Shown here: piece after piece, positions 25,661 through 39,055 of the stretch | Layout of the letters: each line of letters begins with the position of its first letter | Numbering within the stretch: position 1 is the first letter of the stretch | Assembly: GCA_902702965.1 (NCBI GenBank) | Contig: CACRXP010000660.1 | Coordinates: 267,202-331,201 of the forward strand | DNA from: Spirometra erinaceieuropaei | Taxonomy: Eukaryota; Platyhelminthes; Cestoda; Diphyllobothriidea; Diphyllobothriidae | DNA length: 64,000 nt | Direction: 5' to 3' | Position numbers and translations under genes: made by a program | The notes under the pieces: model-generated | Databases searched by the model: none | The model's input: the letters and a program-made list of their open reading frames with translations, nothing else | Told to the model about the DNA's origin: nothing

Positions 25661-25889
25661 TGCCTATTATAAGAGGATACTATAATGTTGAGTGTTAAAC
25701 AATTTTACTACCTAATCAAACCGTCTTGTGTCCTTCGGGAGAGAAGGTTTGCGAAAGACGTTCTACAAGCATTTAACCGTTTCAAAAATGTAAGTAGTTT
25801 TTTTATGAATAAGGAAGACGGTGCCTAATCGAACAGTGGAGTACTTTATTCATTACTCTGAGTTTCCGAACTAGAGCAGGAGTCCGACT

Positions 25890-26700
25890 TGAGAGATGGT
25901 AGCAGTTGAAAGTACAGTTCAAGGAACTGTCAACCAATCAGTGATCAATGACGCAATGACCTAGGGATTTCTAACAGAAAAATGTGATTACGGAAAGTGT
26001 ATGACGCCAAATGAAAGCAACTGACATCCCTTTGGGCCGATTCTACAGACTGAAAAGATTCCACAAACTAAATGTCCAACAACGGACATTTGTTGACCGA
26101 AAAGACGGTTCTACCCACAATTTGGCGAAGGGAGTGTGCTCAAAACTGAAGTTCATTCAAGGCATTCCGAGCAAAGCAGTCTGATCAGTTACTAAATCCC
26201 TCGTCGATCTTTTACGTCGGACGTAACAACGTTGTTCACATCCATCCCACTAAATGTGGCACATTAAGTCTTGCGCAGACGACTTCAGGAGGCATACGAC
26301 GAGACCCCAGGGTCCACTCGAATTTTGCGAAAAATAATGTCGCCTTTGTTGAAGAAACCGTACCCGGGTCTGAGGGTTAGCAACCAGAACTGGTCCTACG
26401 GGAGCTAAAAAGAACTGCCTTTATCCAGCATTAGCCGGCCGTTTTAAACCGTTACGTTGACGACGCGATTACTATCGTCAGGAAGAACCTGCTACAGAAT
26501 TTCCATAGCAGTCTCTTCTGACATACATTTCGCGAGCAGATAAGCACAGGAACATTAATGTTGAAAACTAATAAAAAATAGCACGTACTGAGTAGTGCAG
26601 GCTGAGAATTATCGTTTGTGAGTGCACGCATAACCCTTGCACATTTGGGATCTTGTTTGCTGCCAGTCACAGTATTAACCTTCATCAGTCAGTCCGACTT
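25890..26700 (+). pseudogene. Decayed Penelope-like reverse transcriptase
   Basis: Frame-shifted remains of a Penelope-type RT. From 26041 one frame reads FYRLKRFHKLNVQQRTFVDR and then DGSTHNLAKGV. This follows the order of the conserved 'FYGLPKIHK...PLRPIV...S.TYNLAK' block of the family. At 26450-26464 another frame reads RYVDD, the catalytic YVDD box, followed by AITIVRKN. The two motifs are about 135 codons apart in different frames with stops between, so the copy is dead. It lies in the intron between exons B and C. The first 150 bases of the interval are only loosely assigned. Confidence 0.65.
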
Positions 26701-26974
26701 AGACGGACCTTTGGTGCATGGAGAGGAAAGGCAGAGATAGCTCCTTACGGGAATTAAGCCTCCATAGCTAATTAGCCTATCCGTCGCTATGGTAAATCGG
26801 ACGACCTTATCTTTACCACGACGGGTTTGGGTGGTTGCCAACTGACGCGGCGACTTTACCCTTCTTCAGACTTAGGATAAGGTTGCAACTGCGCAGCCTC
26901 GATGTGGTCTTCATGCCATTTTAATTAAATATCCAGCCGCCCCCCCCCCTTATTTGCAGTCTTGCACATCAATA

Positions 26975-27145
26975 GTAAGGATGGGTTCGTGTGTGTTACG
27001 CGTAGACGGGCGGTTGGGCTTTGTCATATATCACGCAAGCACCCACTTCCGGCCATTATGTGTCCGCCTTGCCATCATAGTACGGCAGGTGTGAGAGAAG
27101 AGAGTGTTGTAGATGCATAACATGTCTACTTCGCTGTGAATTTGG
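26975..27145. repeat. Dispersed repeat, copy 3
   Basis: gttcgtgtgtgttacgcgta through gttgtagatgcataacatg...tctacttcgctgtg follows 222-366. Confidence 0.45.
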
Positions 27146-28329
27146 CAGTACTTCAGTTCGTAGAAAGATATAGACTAGAGGCGAGCATTCGGAACAGCAC
27201 GCAATTACCGTAATCAACATATTGGAGGTTGTCGAAACTCAATTTGGACTCCCAAAAGTTTTATCTCAGAGGCAAACTCCGAACCCTCTTTACGTCTTTC
27301 TCTGAATACATATATATATGCGTATACTGTTACATTGGAAGCGCAGTTTTCATAAAATGTGCATGCGTTTTGACACAAAAGTTCACTGTGGGCAGGTGGG
27401 GTTGGTGGGTGTTCACAAAAGAGTGTGTGTGTGTGTCTGCGTGCATGCGTTACACCCTCTTGCGACATTCGCCGGTGCAAACAAACAGACCAATAGACTG
27501 AATAGGAAAAATAACTTTGAGGATTGAGCTCGGCACGTAACTACCACGAGCTTTAAAATAGCCCGGCACTTTCAACACTTGCGGCTTAGCCAGCAGGAAG
27601 TGTTGGGTGGAGGAGTTTAGCACAGCAAACTGACAAAGAGGTCGCAGGGACTCAACGACTGCAGTGAAACGTAGGTATTTCTTATTATTAAAAGCGAAAT
27701 CGTTTGCTGATACTTACTTGGTCACTTGGAAAAATTTACAAGCATTTTCTTTACATAAAGTGTCATGTCCATTTTTATTCACGAGAAAAAGATGTGACCT
27801 CTTCTAATTCGCAGCGTAAACATGACCACAGGCGAAACCTCTAGTCGGAGAGTTGCCCTTTTCCGTTAGTAGGTTCATCGCCATAGATAATGATGCACAT
27901 GCGGTTGAAAATCAGCTCCTGATATCGTAATCCTATGTCAGATACATTTCCAAGTCCGTTATGCTTAACTCACCTACATCGAATGAAAGGAACATCTCCG
28001 TTTTCTGATTTCGATTTTTACCAACTGTGAAGAATCTTAGCGCCGGTGAGCTCATACCAGTAGGCAAAACAAACACAAGTTCTATATTCGAAGTTGGACG
28101 AACAAGAACGAAATTTGCTAGTAATTGTTCCAGTATTCCCCGCATTTGCCAGTCCAATTCAGATATTTTTTTGCATTGCTTCCAGGTAGCGAATCCTATC
28201 CTCATCTGAGTGGGTTATTCGGCATTGTAAAGCTGATTCGATAGGTGTGCGCATATCATAGATATTTCGAAGGAAATTAGCTCTTAGATAAGGGCAGCAA
28301 ACTTAATTTCGTATATTTGTGATTCTTCT

Positions 28330-28935
28330 TCCCCAGGTCATACTCAAACATGAAGCAAGTATGCAGAATAGTTAGAATTCAAGTACATTTAAAAGTGAAA
28401 ATTGCTCTGTCAATCGTGCCAGCCAGTCTTCAATTTACATTGACATCGCTTCCTGATTGGCCATTGTCTTTTCCGCCTTTTCTCGGGATTGATGTGCACG
28501 TCGTCTAATTCGACAATGCGCTCACTGATGCGTGAATTGCCAGAATGTATGACCATGAACAGTTCGCGGTTTTTCTTAGATGAACGGACGCTTACAATAC
28601 GATTCACGTTTCAGGCGGGTTTGTGTCCAATTTTCAGTATATGCCTGCCAGTTAGGAACAAATTGCGTGTGAAGGCGGATTTTTCAGTTTTACCACAGCA
28701 TGCCACATTGCAGGTGTCGCACAGCACCTCTTAGACGACTTCCTTCTTATCTAAGTAGCCAGCTCTGCCTCAAGGATGTGCAAGATGGCTGCAAAATGTA
28801 GTCCGTTTTTTGTGGGCCATGCGTATTTGGTGCTTCCTAGGTGCCTTTTAACGAGCTCGGATAGATTCTTAATGTGTTGAAATATTCGTCAATTATTTGG
28901 TTCGGGTGCTTGATCGAAACAATTTATCTCCTTGT
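28330..28935 (-). pseudogene. Relic Penelope-like endonuclease region, copy 2
   Basis: Homologous to 12400-12995. Minus-strand peptides include CDTCNVACCGKTEKSAF (YIG-like) around 28670-28720. A 65-residue open piece ending at 28410 contains NRELFMVIHSGNSRISERIVE, similar in layout to the catalytic Glu and closing Asn-Arg motifs of the family. It is broken by stops. Confidence 0.45.
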
Positions 28936-29184
28936 CGTTTCCTTCTAACTCTTGTTTTCTCACTCATTGATGTACAAATTTTCTAGGATACACATTCTGG
29001 GAAAAGTACAATGCTGATTTTTGGGCACGTTTAAATTTTAATTGTTTCGTTCACTTACCCCATGTCTAAGGACGACCCGGGAAATTATGGTCGCAACCTT
29101 AAGAAATAACGTTTGTTACCTTTCCCAAAGAACGACTTTCCTTCGAATTACACTTCTTGCTTTGTATTTTTTACCAGTTCATGC

Positions 29185-29335
29185 GTTAATAAAGACAAGG
29201 GGAAGCGAGTTGACTACTTCTGCCTTATTGGCCATCGGCAGCCAACCGTAGCACATCTCCAGGTTTTGGGACATCCGAGATCCTAAGACTCAACGGAGGG
29301 AATATGTCTCGTTACATGATCAATGAGCACGCCCC
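29185..29335 (-). repeat. Degenerate SINE-like copy
   Basis: ataaagacaaggggaagcg...ttattggccatcggcagcc and a later atgatcaatgagcacgcccc follow family order on the minus strand with many changes. Confidence 0.45.
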
Positions 29336-30229
29336 TTGTATATATGATTACTAGCTGCTATTGCCATCCACCAAGGATCCCCAATTCAAATTCCAGTTTA
29401 TCCACCCCTGGAGTTTGGTATGGCCAGCTTATGATGTCAAATGAACCAGAGATGAGTATTCCAGTATCTCATATCTTTTTGGCACTCCTTGTAGCATATG
29501 TAAATATATATCGAAGGTATATTGACGGGTTCAAAAGCAAACCAACCAGATTAAATGGTCTTGACGTCAGAAGGCAGTCATGACGTTAGGATCCGGCAAC
29601 ACAGTCCAATAGGCTTGGACCAAGATAGTACATTCTCCGCGAAAAATAAATCTCGTGCCAAAAAATTGTTCGGAGTTTCCTCTATAAATCCTAGGCTGAA
29701 GATGCTGGCATGTCGACCAATGGCACTGCTCAATGCGGGACAAGCCGCCAACAAGTATTTGTTTAGTGGTTTTCGCAAACTGTTGAATTATTGAAGAATG
29801 CAAATTTAGGAGGCGCATCAACAATTAATGTGAAGTGAGCAGAAAATCGAGAAAAGAAGAAAAGACTGTGACGTTGTCCTGACCGTTTATGTATCGCATT
29901 TGTTTCAGGCTTCCACGGGTGGAGATCTTTTCAGAGATCATCTAGGGGTTGCAGTACGATTTCCCAGAAAATTGTTATATCATTCCCTAAGTGTTCGTTT
30001 CCATCTTCGCCACATCAAGAAAATCAGCTCAGGTTTGTTGGAAGCCAGAAGGGTATTAGTGTACATGTTTTATCTACGGACACTAAAACGGAAAGAATAT
30101 ACAGATAGGAACCCCGTAATGGGGAATTCGGTTATCGTCTAGAACGAATGATTTCATTGTAACTACGAACTGTGTGGATGTCCATCTGAAATCTGTTGTA
30201 TGACTATTGAGGTACCTGGATCTACAATA

Positions 30230-31100
30230 TGCGAAATATCTCATGAAGTGCTAACCAAAATTCTGAAATGAGTTTTCGATTAGGAAGTATTACCCAAATG
30301 GGGTTCTATTAGTATTCATTTTACAGCATGATACGTCAATCATTTCATGCTGCTGGCTTTTAAATGCACTTTTTTTCTGCCGTTTACAATAACTGCACTC
30401 GGCAGAAAACGGCTACTTAAGTGGCATAATCTTTCATTGTTTTCCAGGGTCTTAATGATTTCGAATACATTTTCTAAGAACCTTGCTTAGAAAAATACTC
30501 TCTTGCTCTCACTTAATAGAAAGCAACGCCTCCTTTAAATTTTATACTCACAAATAGGCATATTGATGTTCTAAAAAGGTTTTTCTGTTGCCAAATCATC
30601 TTAAAATCAATCTGCCGTTGAATCGGCTCTTAGGTTTTACAGTCCGAAGGCCGTATAAGTCTATGTATAAAAGTCAAAATTTCCTCAGTGCGATTGAGAA
30701 GATGCCATATAACGGATTTACCCTTTATTTTACACTTCACAAGGAACATTAACAAAACGAACAGATGCAATGCTATTCGCATGGACATTTCCCGGCCTTG
30801 AAAACCTCATAATTAAAAACAGCATATTCCACTCTGGACATCATCGGTATCTTCCCAAAGAAGTTAATTGTGGCTTATCAGTATTTTTTGCACAAAACCT
30901 CCAACCGCCTCTCGCTGACAGCAGCAACAATTGAAAATACTGACTTCATATTTTGTTTTGCAGGGAAATCACCAAGGATTTTAAAGGCTTTTCACCGTGA
31001 CGTTACATCCTTGTCTTAACCAAAATGTTCACTGCATTGGAACCCATTTTAGGATAGTTGTCAAAATAGATTTAGCCCAAGCTTTTGTGGCTAGGACCGC
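30230..31100. repeat. Diverged partial copy of the 980-bp TIR element
   Basis: ctcatgaagtgctaaccaaa and the following bases match the TIR of the 31.2-kb element, with shared interior blocks such as the ctacttaagtggcat block at 30411. Edges are uncertain. Confidence 0.45.
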
Positions 31101-31225
31101 AGATTTCCCTTTTATAACACTCTAACAACCTACTTTTCCCAAATAAACTGCAATTACTATTACCTTTAGGGAGTTTTTGCACTTTTTAAAAAGCTTCATA
31201 GGATTTTCTACGTTTCACGTACAAT

Positions 31226-32205
31226 AGGTGGGCCAACTCATGAAATGTCAACCGAAATTCCGAAATTAGTTTTCGTTTCGGAAAGATTAAGTAGGTTTGT
31301 ACAACTAGTCAGCCTGCAACATACTCCTATAAATTTGCTTACCGCAGGATACAGGCTTTCGAACGAACTTCCTCCTGGTTGCATGCAGAAACTACACTCT
31401 GTAAAAAAGGACTACTTAAGTGGCAGGAATTTTTCTCATTGATTTTAGATGCTCTTCAAAATTCAATTATATTTCATGAAAAACATGCATAAAAATATTC
31501 ATTATTTCGCTCATCTCGTAGAAAATTACGTCTTCCTCTAATTTTGTACTCGAAGGAGAGACATAATTCGATTTTTAAAAAGCTTCTAATTGTGAGACTT
31601 TTGAATACCGTGAAATGGCCGTTCATAAATCGTCATGTCTCTGCATTTACCGATTTGGCTTGTAAAGTTAACAATACGGATCAAATCAATTGCCAAACTT
31701 TATGAACCTATATGATCCCCCTTTATTACCATAGAGAAATGTGTGGTTTTCCGTACGCGGAAAATATGCGGCTCGTAGTTTGGAAACCCTGAATCCAAGT
31801 GTAACGGTAGAGCTAGTTAACACTTGTTCGGGAATAGGAAAAGTTTTGGAAAAGTAAATTATACCCTTCCTTTGAGTGTGAGATTGGAAGAAGACGTAAT
31901 TACCTACTGAATGATAAAAAGAATGAATATTTTTGTGCATGTTTTCCATGAAATATACTTAAATTTTTAAGGACATCGAAAATTAATGAGACAAATGCAT
32001 GCTTATTAAAGAGTCATTTATTACAGAGTATAGTCTATGCATGCAACCGGAAAAACATTCGTTCGAAAGCCGGCATCCTGAGGTAACTGAAATATTTTTA
32101 AATTATGTTGCAGGCCGACTAATTTTGCTAACCTAGTTAATTAATCTTTTCGAAACGAAAACGCATTTCGGAATTTCGGTTGACATTTAATGAGTTAGCA
32201 CACCT
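31226..32205. mobile_element. 980-bp element with about 65-bp TIRs
   Basis: 31226-31290 and 32141-32205 are inverted repeats (common core aaatgtcaaccgaaattccg). The interior is AT-rich, without a convincing coding frame. Diverged partial copies occur at about 2540-2960, 5075-5400 and 30230-31100. No clear target duplication was found. Confidence 0.7.
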
Positions 32206-32592
32206 GCTGTAGTCTTGTTTCTCGTTTTCATAGAACCACGATAGGACTCGATAATGGGCTGATAGTATCAGAGCAGACTGCGGTTATTTTATGTCTGACC
32301 TCGTCCCCTTTGGGCGATCTTGTCGTCACTTGCTTGTAAATCAGCCATCTGTTTCTCATGTTTCACTCGCCAATGCCTAAATGCTTCTCAGCATAACGAC
32401 GCTTCCGGCACCTCCTTTTTCATTGAAATTATCTCAGTGAGGACTGTTTTCGTGGACCACCACTTTTATTGTTTCAGTCGATGTCTCAATTGCTGTCATT
32501 TTGTATGATAATTGCATGTTGCCCCAGTTATCCACTTCCTGTCCGTCAGAAAAGCATTTTAAGACTTTGACAACGAGAGTAAATTGAATGTG

Positions 32593-32633
32593 NNNNNNNN
32601 NNNNNNNNNNNNNNNNNNNNNNNNNNNNNNNNN
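32593..32633. other. Assembly gap (41 N)
   Basis: Run of N. Confidence 0.99.
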
Positions 32634-32849
32634 TATTGACTGCATCCCATTTTGATCAGCGTACGAAGCAGAATGTTTTTAACGTTCCCCACAGCGTAGA
32701 TCATTGTACTTTAAATGTAGAGCTTGGAAATGAAAGCGCTACCGACTCAGACCAGGCTATCCTCTGATAGTCTTTGTTTTCCGCGAAATATTCCCTCAGC
32801 CGAGGCGACGGATGTGGAATGTCAGTGGCCACCAAACCCATTCTGAGAG

Positions 32850-32892
32850 AAAATCGCTGGAACAGGGATATTTGATAGACAGTTAGCCGGAA
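32850..32892 (-). mobile_element. Short relic of the Penelope terminal repeat
   Basis: atcgctggaacaggga followed by a diverged match to the stem-III side of the hammerhead repeat at 41239-41282. The hammerhead is not preserved. Confidence 0.35.
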
Positions 32893-35800
32893 AAGATTTA
32901 TTTCACCATTTATAAAGTGCATATAAGGGATTTAGTGTAGTATGTACTAGAGCAGTTTAAGTCTACTATGCCATCTGTAAATAACTTACTGCTTAGTGAC
33001 CTTGTGCATTTGATTGAGCACATGTAAAGGCAATTATTAGATATCCTGAAGGGACTCCGACCTATGTACCACACGCGGTACTCGCTCAGCTTCTCGTTCT
33101 CACTAGGAAATTCAAGATAGCTCAAAACGTGTTTATCGCCATCCGCGCTCTTTTCATTCGCAACCTGCTGTCCATCGATTTTTTGGGAATTTTATTAACG
33201 AAGGTCTGCTAAAATCCTTTGACCTTAAGTTACGAGATTTTTGATCTACCACGCGTTTGTAGCTTTTATTGCCTTTTTATCTCCGTAAATGTTCTTGACC
33301 GATTTAGTGGCTTTGACAGAGGAAGGATACGGTTTCCTGTCTCATGGACTGTTTTATCACCATCGGGTGAACTACGAAGTTCTGCCGCATTGTTCAGCGG
33401 CAAACCAAGCGAAAGAACTGCGTTTACCCGCCTCGGTAGTTGAACGAAAACTGCAGAGCAGACTGAAATGGCTGATTCTGATTCTGGTTCACTTTGCGTC
33501 GTCGGAATGTATCACTGCAGATGTCTTCCATCGCGGCAAACAGGGCTACAGCCAAACTCAGCGGTTGCCTAAAAACAACTCGGTCCGGGATTAAATCTGG
33601 AGTCTTCGTCCGCTGAGACTGAGACTATAAGAAACAAGCTAGAAACGGCCACTTCAGTTTCTGCTGTCCTTGTTAAATGATCGTCCCTACGTGCTCGCCT
33701 TCGGCTAATCCAACGCATTGGGAAGTGCCCATACCCAGTCCTGTATTAAGCGTAGATCGGTAAAATGGTCGCTACTGTGATTTTTATTGCCCGCCAATAC
33801 GCAGCCGCCCGCAATTGCCCTGTCTAAGGATTCCAGAGTAACACTGATTGTTTGTATTTCACTCTGCAACCAGGCTAAATAGAACAAACGCCAATTCAAA
33901 GTTACTTATGGCGTTTCAGAAATCACCGACATAAACCCGCCAAAGTGTGCTACGAGACTATCACTGTAGCTCAGGCCAAACGGCAGGCGGAAAGTTAGAT
34001 ACGGCATGTTTGCTTTATATGACAAATCTAGCATTTCGTAGGGGCGAAGGATCTTCATGGTTTGCGACGTCTAATTTAACCAAGTTGGACACTGCACACT
34101 AAAGCCATTCAAGCGAATGGCGCTTCTCGAAGCACTCAGCGTGTTGTCGCCTCTGTTATTAGCTAGCTTTTTTAAAAAAACACAGCATCCAATTGGAGTT
34201 CAGCATTGTCCTGGCCCATTACTGGTCACAAATTTCTGGGAATATGTAGGCTAGTCTAATATTACTACAACAGAAGCTAGGTAATAATTTAAGGTTAGAT
34301 GGTTAAAAAGGAAAACGGTGAGAAGCGAACAGCGGTCTGTTTTGTTCACTGAGAAATCCAGAATCCGGGCAGTGTGAGCGCGCATACATGCCTCTGTGGA
34401 CGCGGGCGTTGACTAGAATCATATCGGAAGGAACGTTGCCTACCGCAGTCTACTCTCTTTTTTCTGTTGTTAGTTTGTGAAATTTCGATTAAAACCTGAG
34501 ATTTCCTTGGCCAAAAAAGCATGCACTTCCTGGGTTTTTGAGCCTGCTTCCCTGTCTCGTCTTCGGACGCGAGGTAAACTTTTCTCAACAAGTGACTATA
34601 AGTTTGGCGCGGTGATGCACCAAGATGCATAGAGTGGTGCGTTCTGACTGTTTAAGACCAGTTACAGTCGCAGTCTTCCTCTTCCGTGAGCCTTACACGC
34701 GGCATACAGATCGATGTACTTATTTGGGTCTGATTTGCTTGAATGCATTGTTTGGGTAAACTGTTTATATTTTATAAAAGCCTTTGATGTATATGATACA
34801 ATTGAGAGCAACCAAACAGGAGTAATCCGCCTTCACTTGCCCACACAAAACTCGTTTGCGGCAGAGGCGCGCTAACCTAGCCCTGGTAGCCACGCACACC
34901 CTGGACACGGGGCACACACTTGGTTAGGAAGTAATTCGTAACGTTAGCGCCTGCCCGTTAACGGTAGGCTGCAAATACCTAGAAGCAGTTTATTCAGATT
35001 AGGCAGGCATCAATTGAAAAATCGATTTAAACGCCATGTGTAAACTTTCAAGGACAGTTTGATGAGGACACAGCGAAGCCCAACCGAGAAACACGCTCCG
35101 TCCGGTACATACTGGCGCCAATTAGAGCCAGAAGCATAATATTCGGCGAGGAACAGTTTATAGTTAGTCGTTTGTAGTGCTTTCGTCGCGTGATTAGCGG
35201 CAGCCTCGAAAATTTGTGAAATAAACTCCTTTGAATTCTTCGAGGGATTTGAGAAATTCCTAAGATTTCTTACAAATATATTCATATAAATGGTAGGTTG
35301 GACGCCTATATATACATATATGCAAAATGGCATTAACGGTGTGGAACGTTTCACCAGCAATCCGTGTTATGGCACCGGGCGGCACGTTACACTTGCCCTC
35401 AACAGCCACCTCCAGAGAGATTTCGAAATGTAGGACGTCTACAGTGTTTGTCTCAGAAGTCGTCTTGCTGCCTTCCTTCCGCACTTAAATTTCATATATA
35501 GTCTATTGGTCAAACTTTCATTGAAAACACTATCAACGACTACAAGCTTGTCGTCATTAATTGTGTGATATGGCCCAAAATTTGGAGCTACTAATCGAGC
35601 TAATGCAATTATCCGAGTTTATTTTCTTTTAGAATAAATCATTTCCGTAAATCCCTGCATTTTATTTCCAGCTGACTCTATTTTCCACCTCTTCGATACC
35701 GCATACTAAGCAGGGTCATTGTTTCAACAGTTTTGCGGAATGTATCCACAGGCGTTTGGAGGCCTTTTCAACAACCCTTCGTGTTTGAAAATCCGGATTA

Positions 35801-38800
35801 TAGATAATTGTGTATAAAAAGGAAATATTGAGTGAATTTCTTGCTCCTCTCATGGTGGAGAATTTTCTAAGAGGACACTGAGAGACTCACTGCGTCTGAT
35901 TGCTTCTTCAACGAAAAGACTGGGTTGCACTTGAGATGTCTGAGTAAGATGGTCTTTGATGAGTGAATGGGAGTGTTTGAAAGACTCGTGCCAGGAATGC
36001 AGGCCCCGCTGCCAGTATTAGTTTCCCATAAATTGCTGATTAAAGTGTCTTTCAAGCAACCCATGCGGTGAAATGTGTCAGAAGATAGTGCATTGTACTC
36101 GTCAGTGCGCAGAATCACCAGTCTGTCTCTTAAGAAGGCCATATTTCGCCTCCCTGTAAAACAACACAACTATTTCGCGCTCACCTAGTAGACTAACTTC
36201 AAACGTTTCCGGGCAGTTTTAAATCAACTGCACCTCGGTGCGTTGAGTGCTCTAAGGTGGAATGAATTGACACGGCAATGGTGACGCCTCCAAGTTAGTA
36301 CTGGCGTTGTTGTCGTCAACAAGGGCATTCTGTCCTCACGAGGTGACAGTAAGTGCCGACTTTAACACTCACTCGAAGCTGCATTTCCTTTCCGCCGACA
36401 TGACTCCTCTCCTAGAGTACGGTTATTCCAACCGTACAAACATCCTTTCGGCCCTTACTTTCTCGTCATTCGAAGTTCGCACACGGAGAACAAAATATCG
36501 TACAGACGAGCAACGATCTAGTGAACAGTTTGATACCACTTGTGCTAAAAGAGGTCCTTTCGCAACAGTAAACTACAAGTCGCCACACACAGGACAATTG
36601 GGTGATTTGAAACACCAGTTGACTACCTTCAGTACGCCAGCCCCCCACCCACTAATGTACACTACTGTCCACCCCAGCTCACCGTAGTGAACCATTTCGG
36701 CGCCGTCATGACCGCAGATCGGTGACGCCCAGTTCATGACGGAATCAAACCAATTAGCGCTCTGGCGGTACACGGGTACGTTCTAAATCACTGGCGCCAG
36801 GTGACTGAAGGACAAACTGCTCCCATCCAATCGATGCAAAAACGTAGGTGTGTGTGTGTGCGGAATCACAATTAGTTACTCTTCAGAATGATCAATACCG
36901 TCCCAGTTGGAGAAATCCACGTGCCGGAAGACGAACTAATAGGAGACTTAATAAGGTTTCGGCAAAAGCCCGCGGAAGTTTTATGTCCGATAATGTTTCT
37001 TAAAAACACCTTCCATAACTCAACCTGGACATGGGCTATATTAGGCGAAAAACACAAATTCCGGTCTTTATAAGTCTTTTATTTCCTCCCAGGAGTCGAG
37101 TAGCTGGTATTTACGGTTTACGAGTTTAATGATGAGTCACAGCCGCAGATCTTTTGGAAGGAAAAGCGACGCTGGGCTTTGTTCCAAGTCCATGAAGGTC
37201 CGGCTTAGTGGTATGCCTCTACCATCGACGTTAAATTCTCACTTGAGAAATCCAGAGGGAGCTAAGGCGAGTCCACTTTTTGGAGGGCTTTTTTAAGAAA
37301 TAAAGACCCCTTGGTTAAGAATTTCTGTCTGCTGACAGAAACGGCATCTTTACTCTTTTGAGGCATTCCTTTGCCACTTTCGCAACTTAATTTAGTAACA
37401 GAGCCTTCTTCTATCACCGGACGAACTGGACAACTAACCATAAGTCAAAAGCAAAAGCCAATCCATTCAATCCGCCGTGTAAAGTGGAGAGGGGATGGAC
37501 GGTTTACAGACAGTAAACGAATCGCATAAATAATGTCTCCAGTGTTATTACCTGCCTGAAGGTTGGTATGGCAGGAAGCGCCCACTATAGGCTGTGATGC
37601 GACGATCTTAGTAGACTGCTTAGGAAAAAAGGCAACAGCCAGGGCACGCAGAATCACCCGTTTTTTATATATATACTTTTTAAAAGGGGTAAAGACCATA
37701 AGAGGAGACCAAACGCGTTATTCTGACCTTACCGCATTTATCTTAATAGCTCCGCCACTTAAATTAATTGCCGAATGCGCGGACTTCTACAAAAACAGCC
37801 CACCTAAACTAACATCCGTCGTGGCCGTGCGCATAGTCGAGGTTCTCCTGCTATAGTTACACAGGGACTTATGTCATGTTCGGCGATTATCAGCTGACTT
37901 TCCGTCTGCGTATTTGCATGGTTAACCGTTCCATTGCTGTCCGACATCGACATGCTGGTGTCTAACAACAACCGCTCAGAGTTAGCACAATTATTCAGCA
38001 AATTAACGTTTTTTTCGAACCCAGGGCAGTTAATCTTGCTTTTCTTGACATCCTGGCCAACTTTGCAGACAGCTTCTTAGCCAACGCCGCATGTGCTCAC
38101 GTAGCGCCATTTATTTGGTTGTTTTATGGTCTATCGGTAAAGGTACGAGCGGTTTGAACAATGCATTTTGTCCGATGTTGGAAAGTTTGCGGAAGGGGTC
38201 AGCCGAGGCTCATTTTTCTGGAGGTTCAGACTCGGGTTCTAAAAGTGGTATAATGCAGGGTCTAGGGTAAGATACTTTAGTCGCCATTAATACTTTCGTT
38301 GCTTACAAATGCTTTAAAAATTGCCCTTCCTGGCTTAGACCTGTACAGACCCATTTTCAGTATTCAACTTTAACTTTCTAGGACCGATGTTTTGCAGTTT
38401 GTATCTCCGTTCTCTTGGAACCTAGCTTCCACCAGCTAACAAGTCATGTTATTTTCTTCGAAATGAGACTGATTGCACTGATTACCAACCCCCCATCCTT
38501 GTTCTCCGACCAAGGGCGGTGATAAATGTGGGTGTGCGAATCACTCCGTGGTCTCCCTCTGCCATAACGGTGGTACTCCTTAGGTATGATTCATGCCCCC
38601 CCCCCCATTCCCCACCCCATTCCTCACGAGCAATAATCAATGCCTAGGACTACTGCATATCCCGATCTGTTGCTGTGAGACGTAAAAGTGCAAGCCGCAT
38701 GTGTCACAATCGACAGTTCGGGTACATTGGGTTTCAGCACGATCTCAGCCACTTGTATTCTGCCTTCCGACTCACTTTCAGTCTGAGTGTGAGAGGGAGG

Positions 38801-39055
38801 ATCGGGGAATGGCCGCAGACTTTTTTTATGCTAGTGTTGGGTAACGGTGGACGTATTTATTAGACGAAAGCTAAAACTTATTAGGCACCCTGTAGTCTGC
38901 TGATTCTTAACAGGTTACATCGTTCGCTCACACTCATCTGAAAGTGACGAACGTACCTTCTCAGATGTCTCCACAGTGTCTGAAGTGTGTAGAGTGTATA
39001 GAAGTTGAAAGATCCTTCACGCTTCTTCTTAGGGGGATAAAGAGAAAGACTGTAG

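Larger units (their letters stand above)
32210..39050. other. Intronic sequence without recognised genes
   Basis: One decayed LTR fragment (32850) and one gap. A 126-codon frame at 36307-36687 has ordinary composition but no recognisable motif or exon signals. Otherwise nothing supportable. Confidence 0.45.

Noticed and set aside
36307..36687. 126-codon plus-strand frame as a host exon
   Set aside because: It lies in the B-C intron, shows no motif, and I could not define phase-matched borders.
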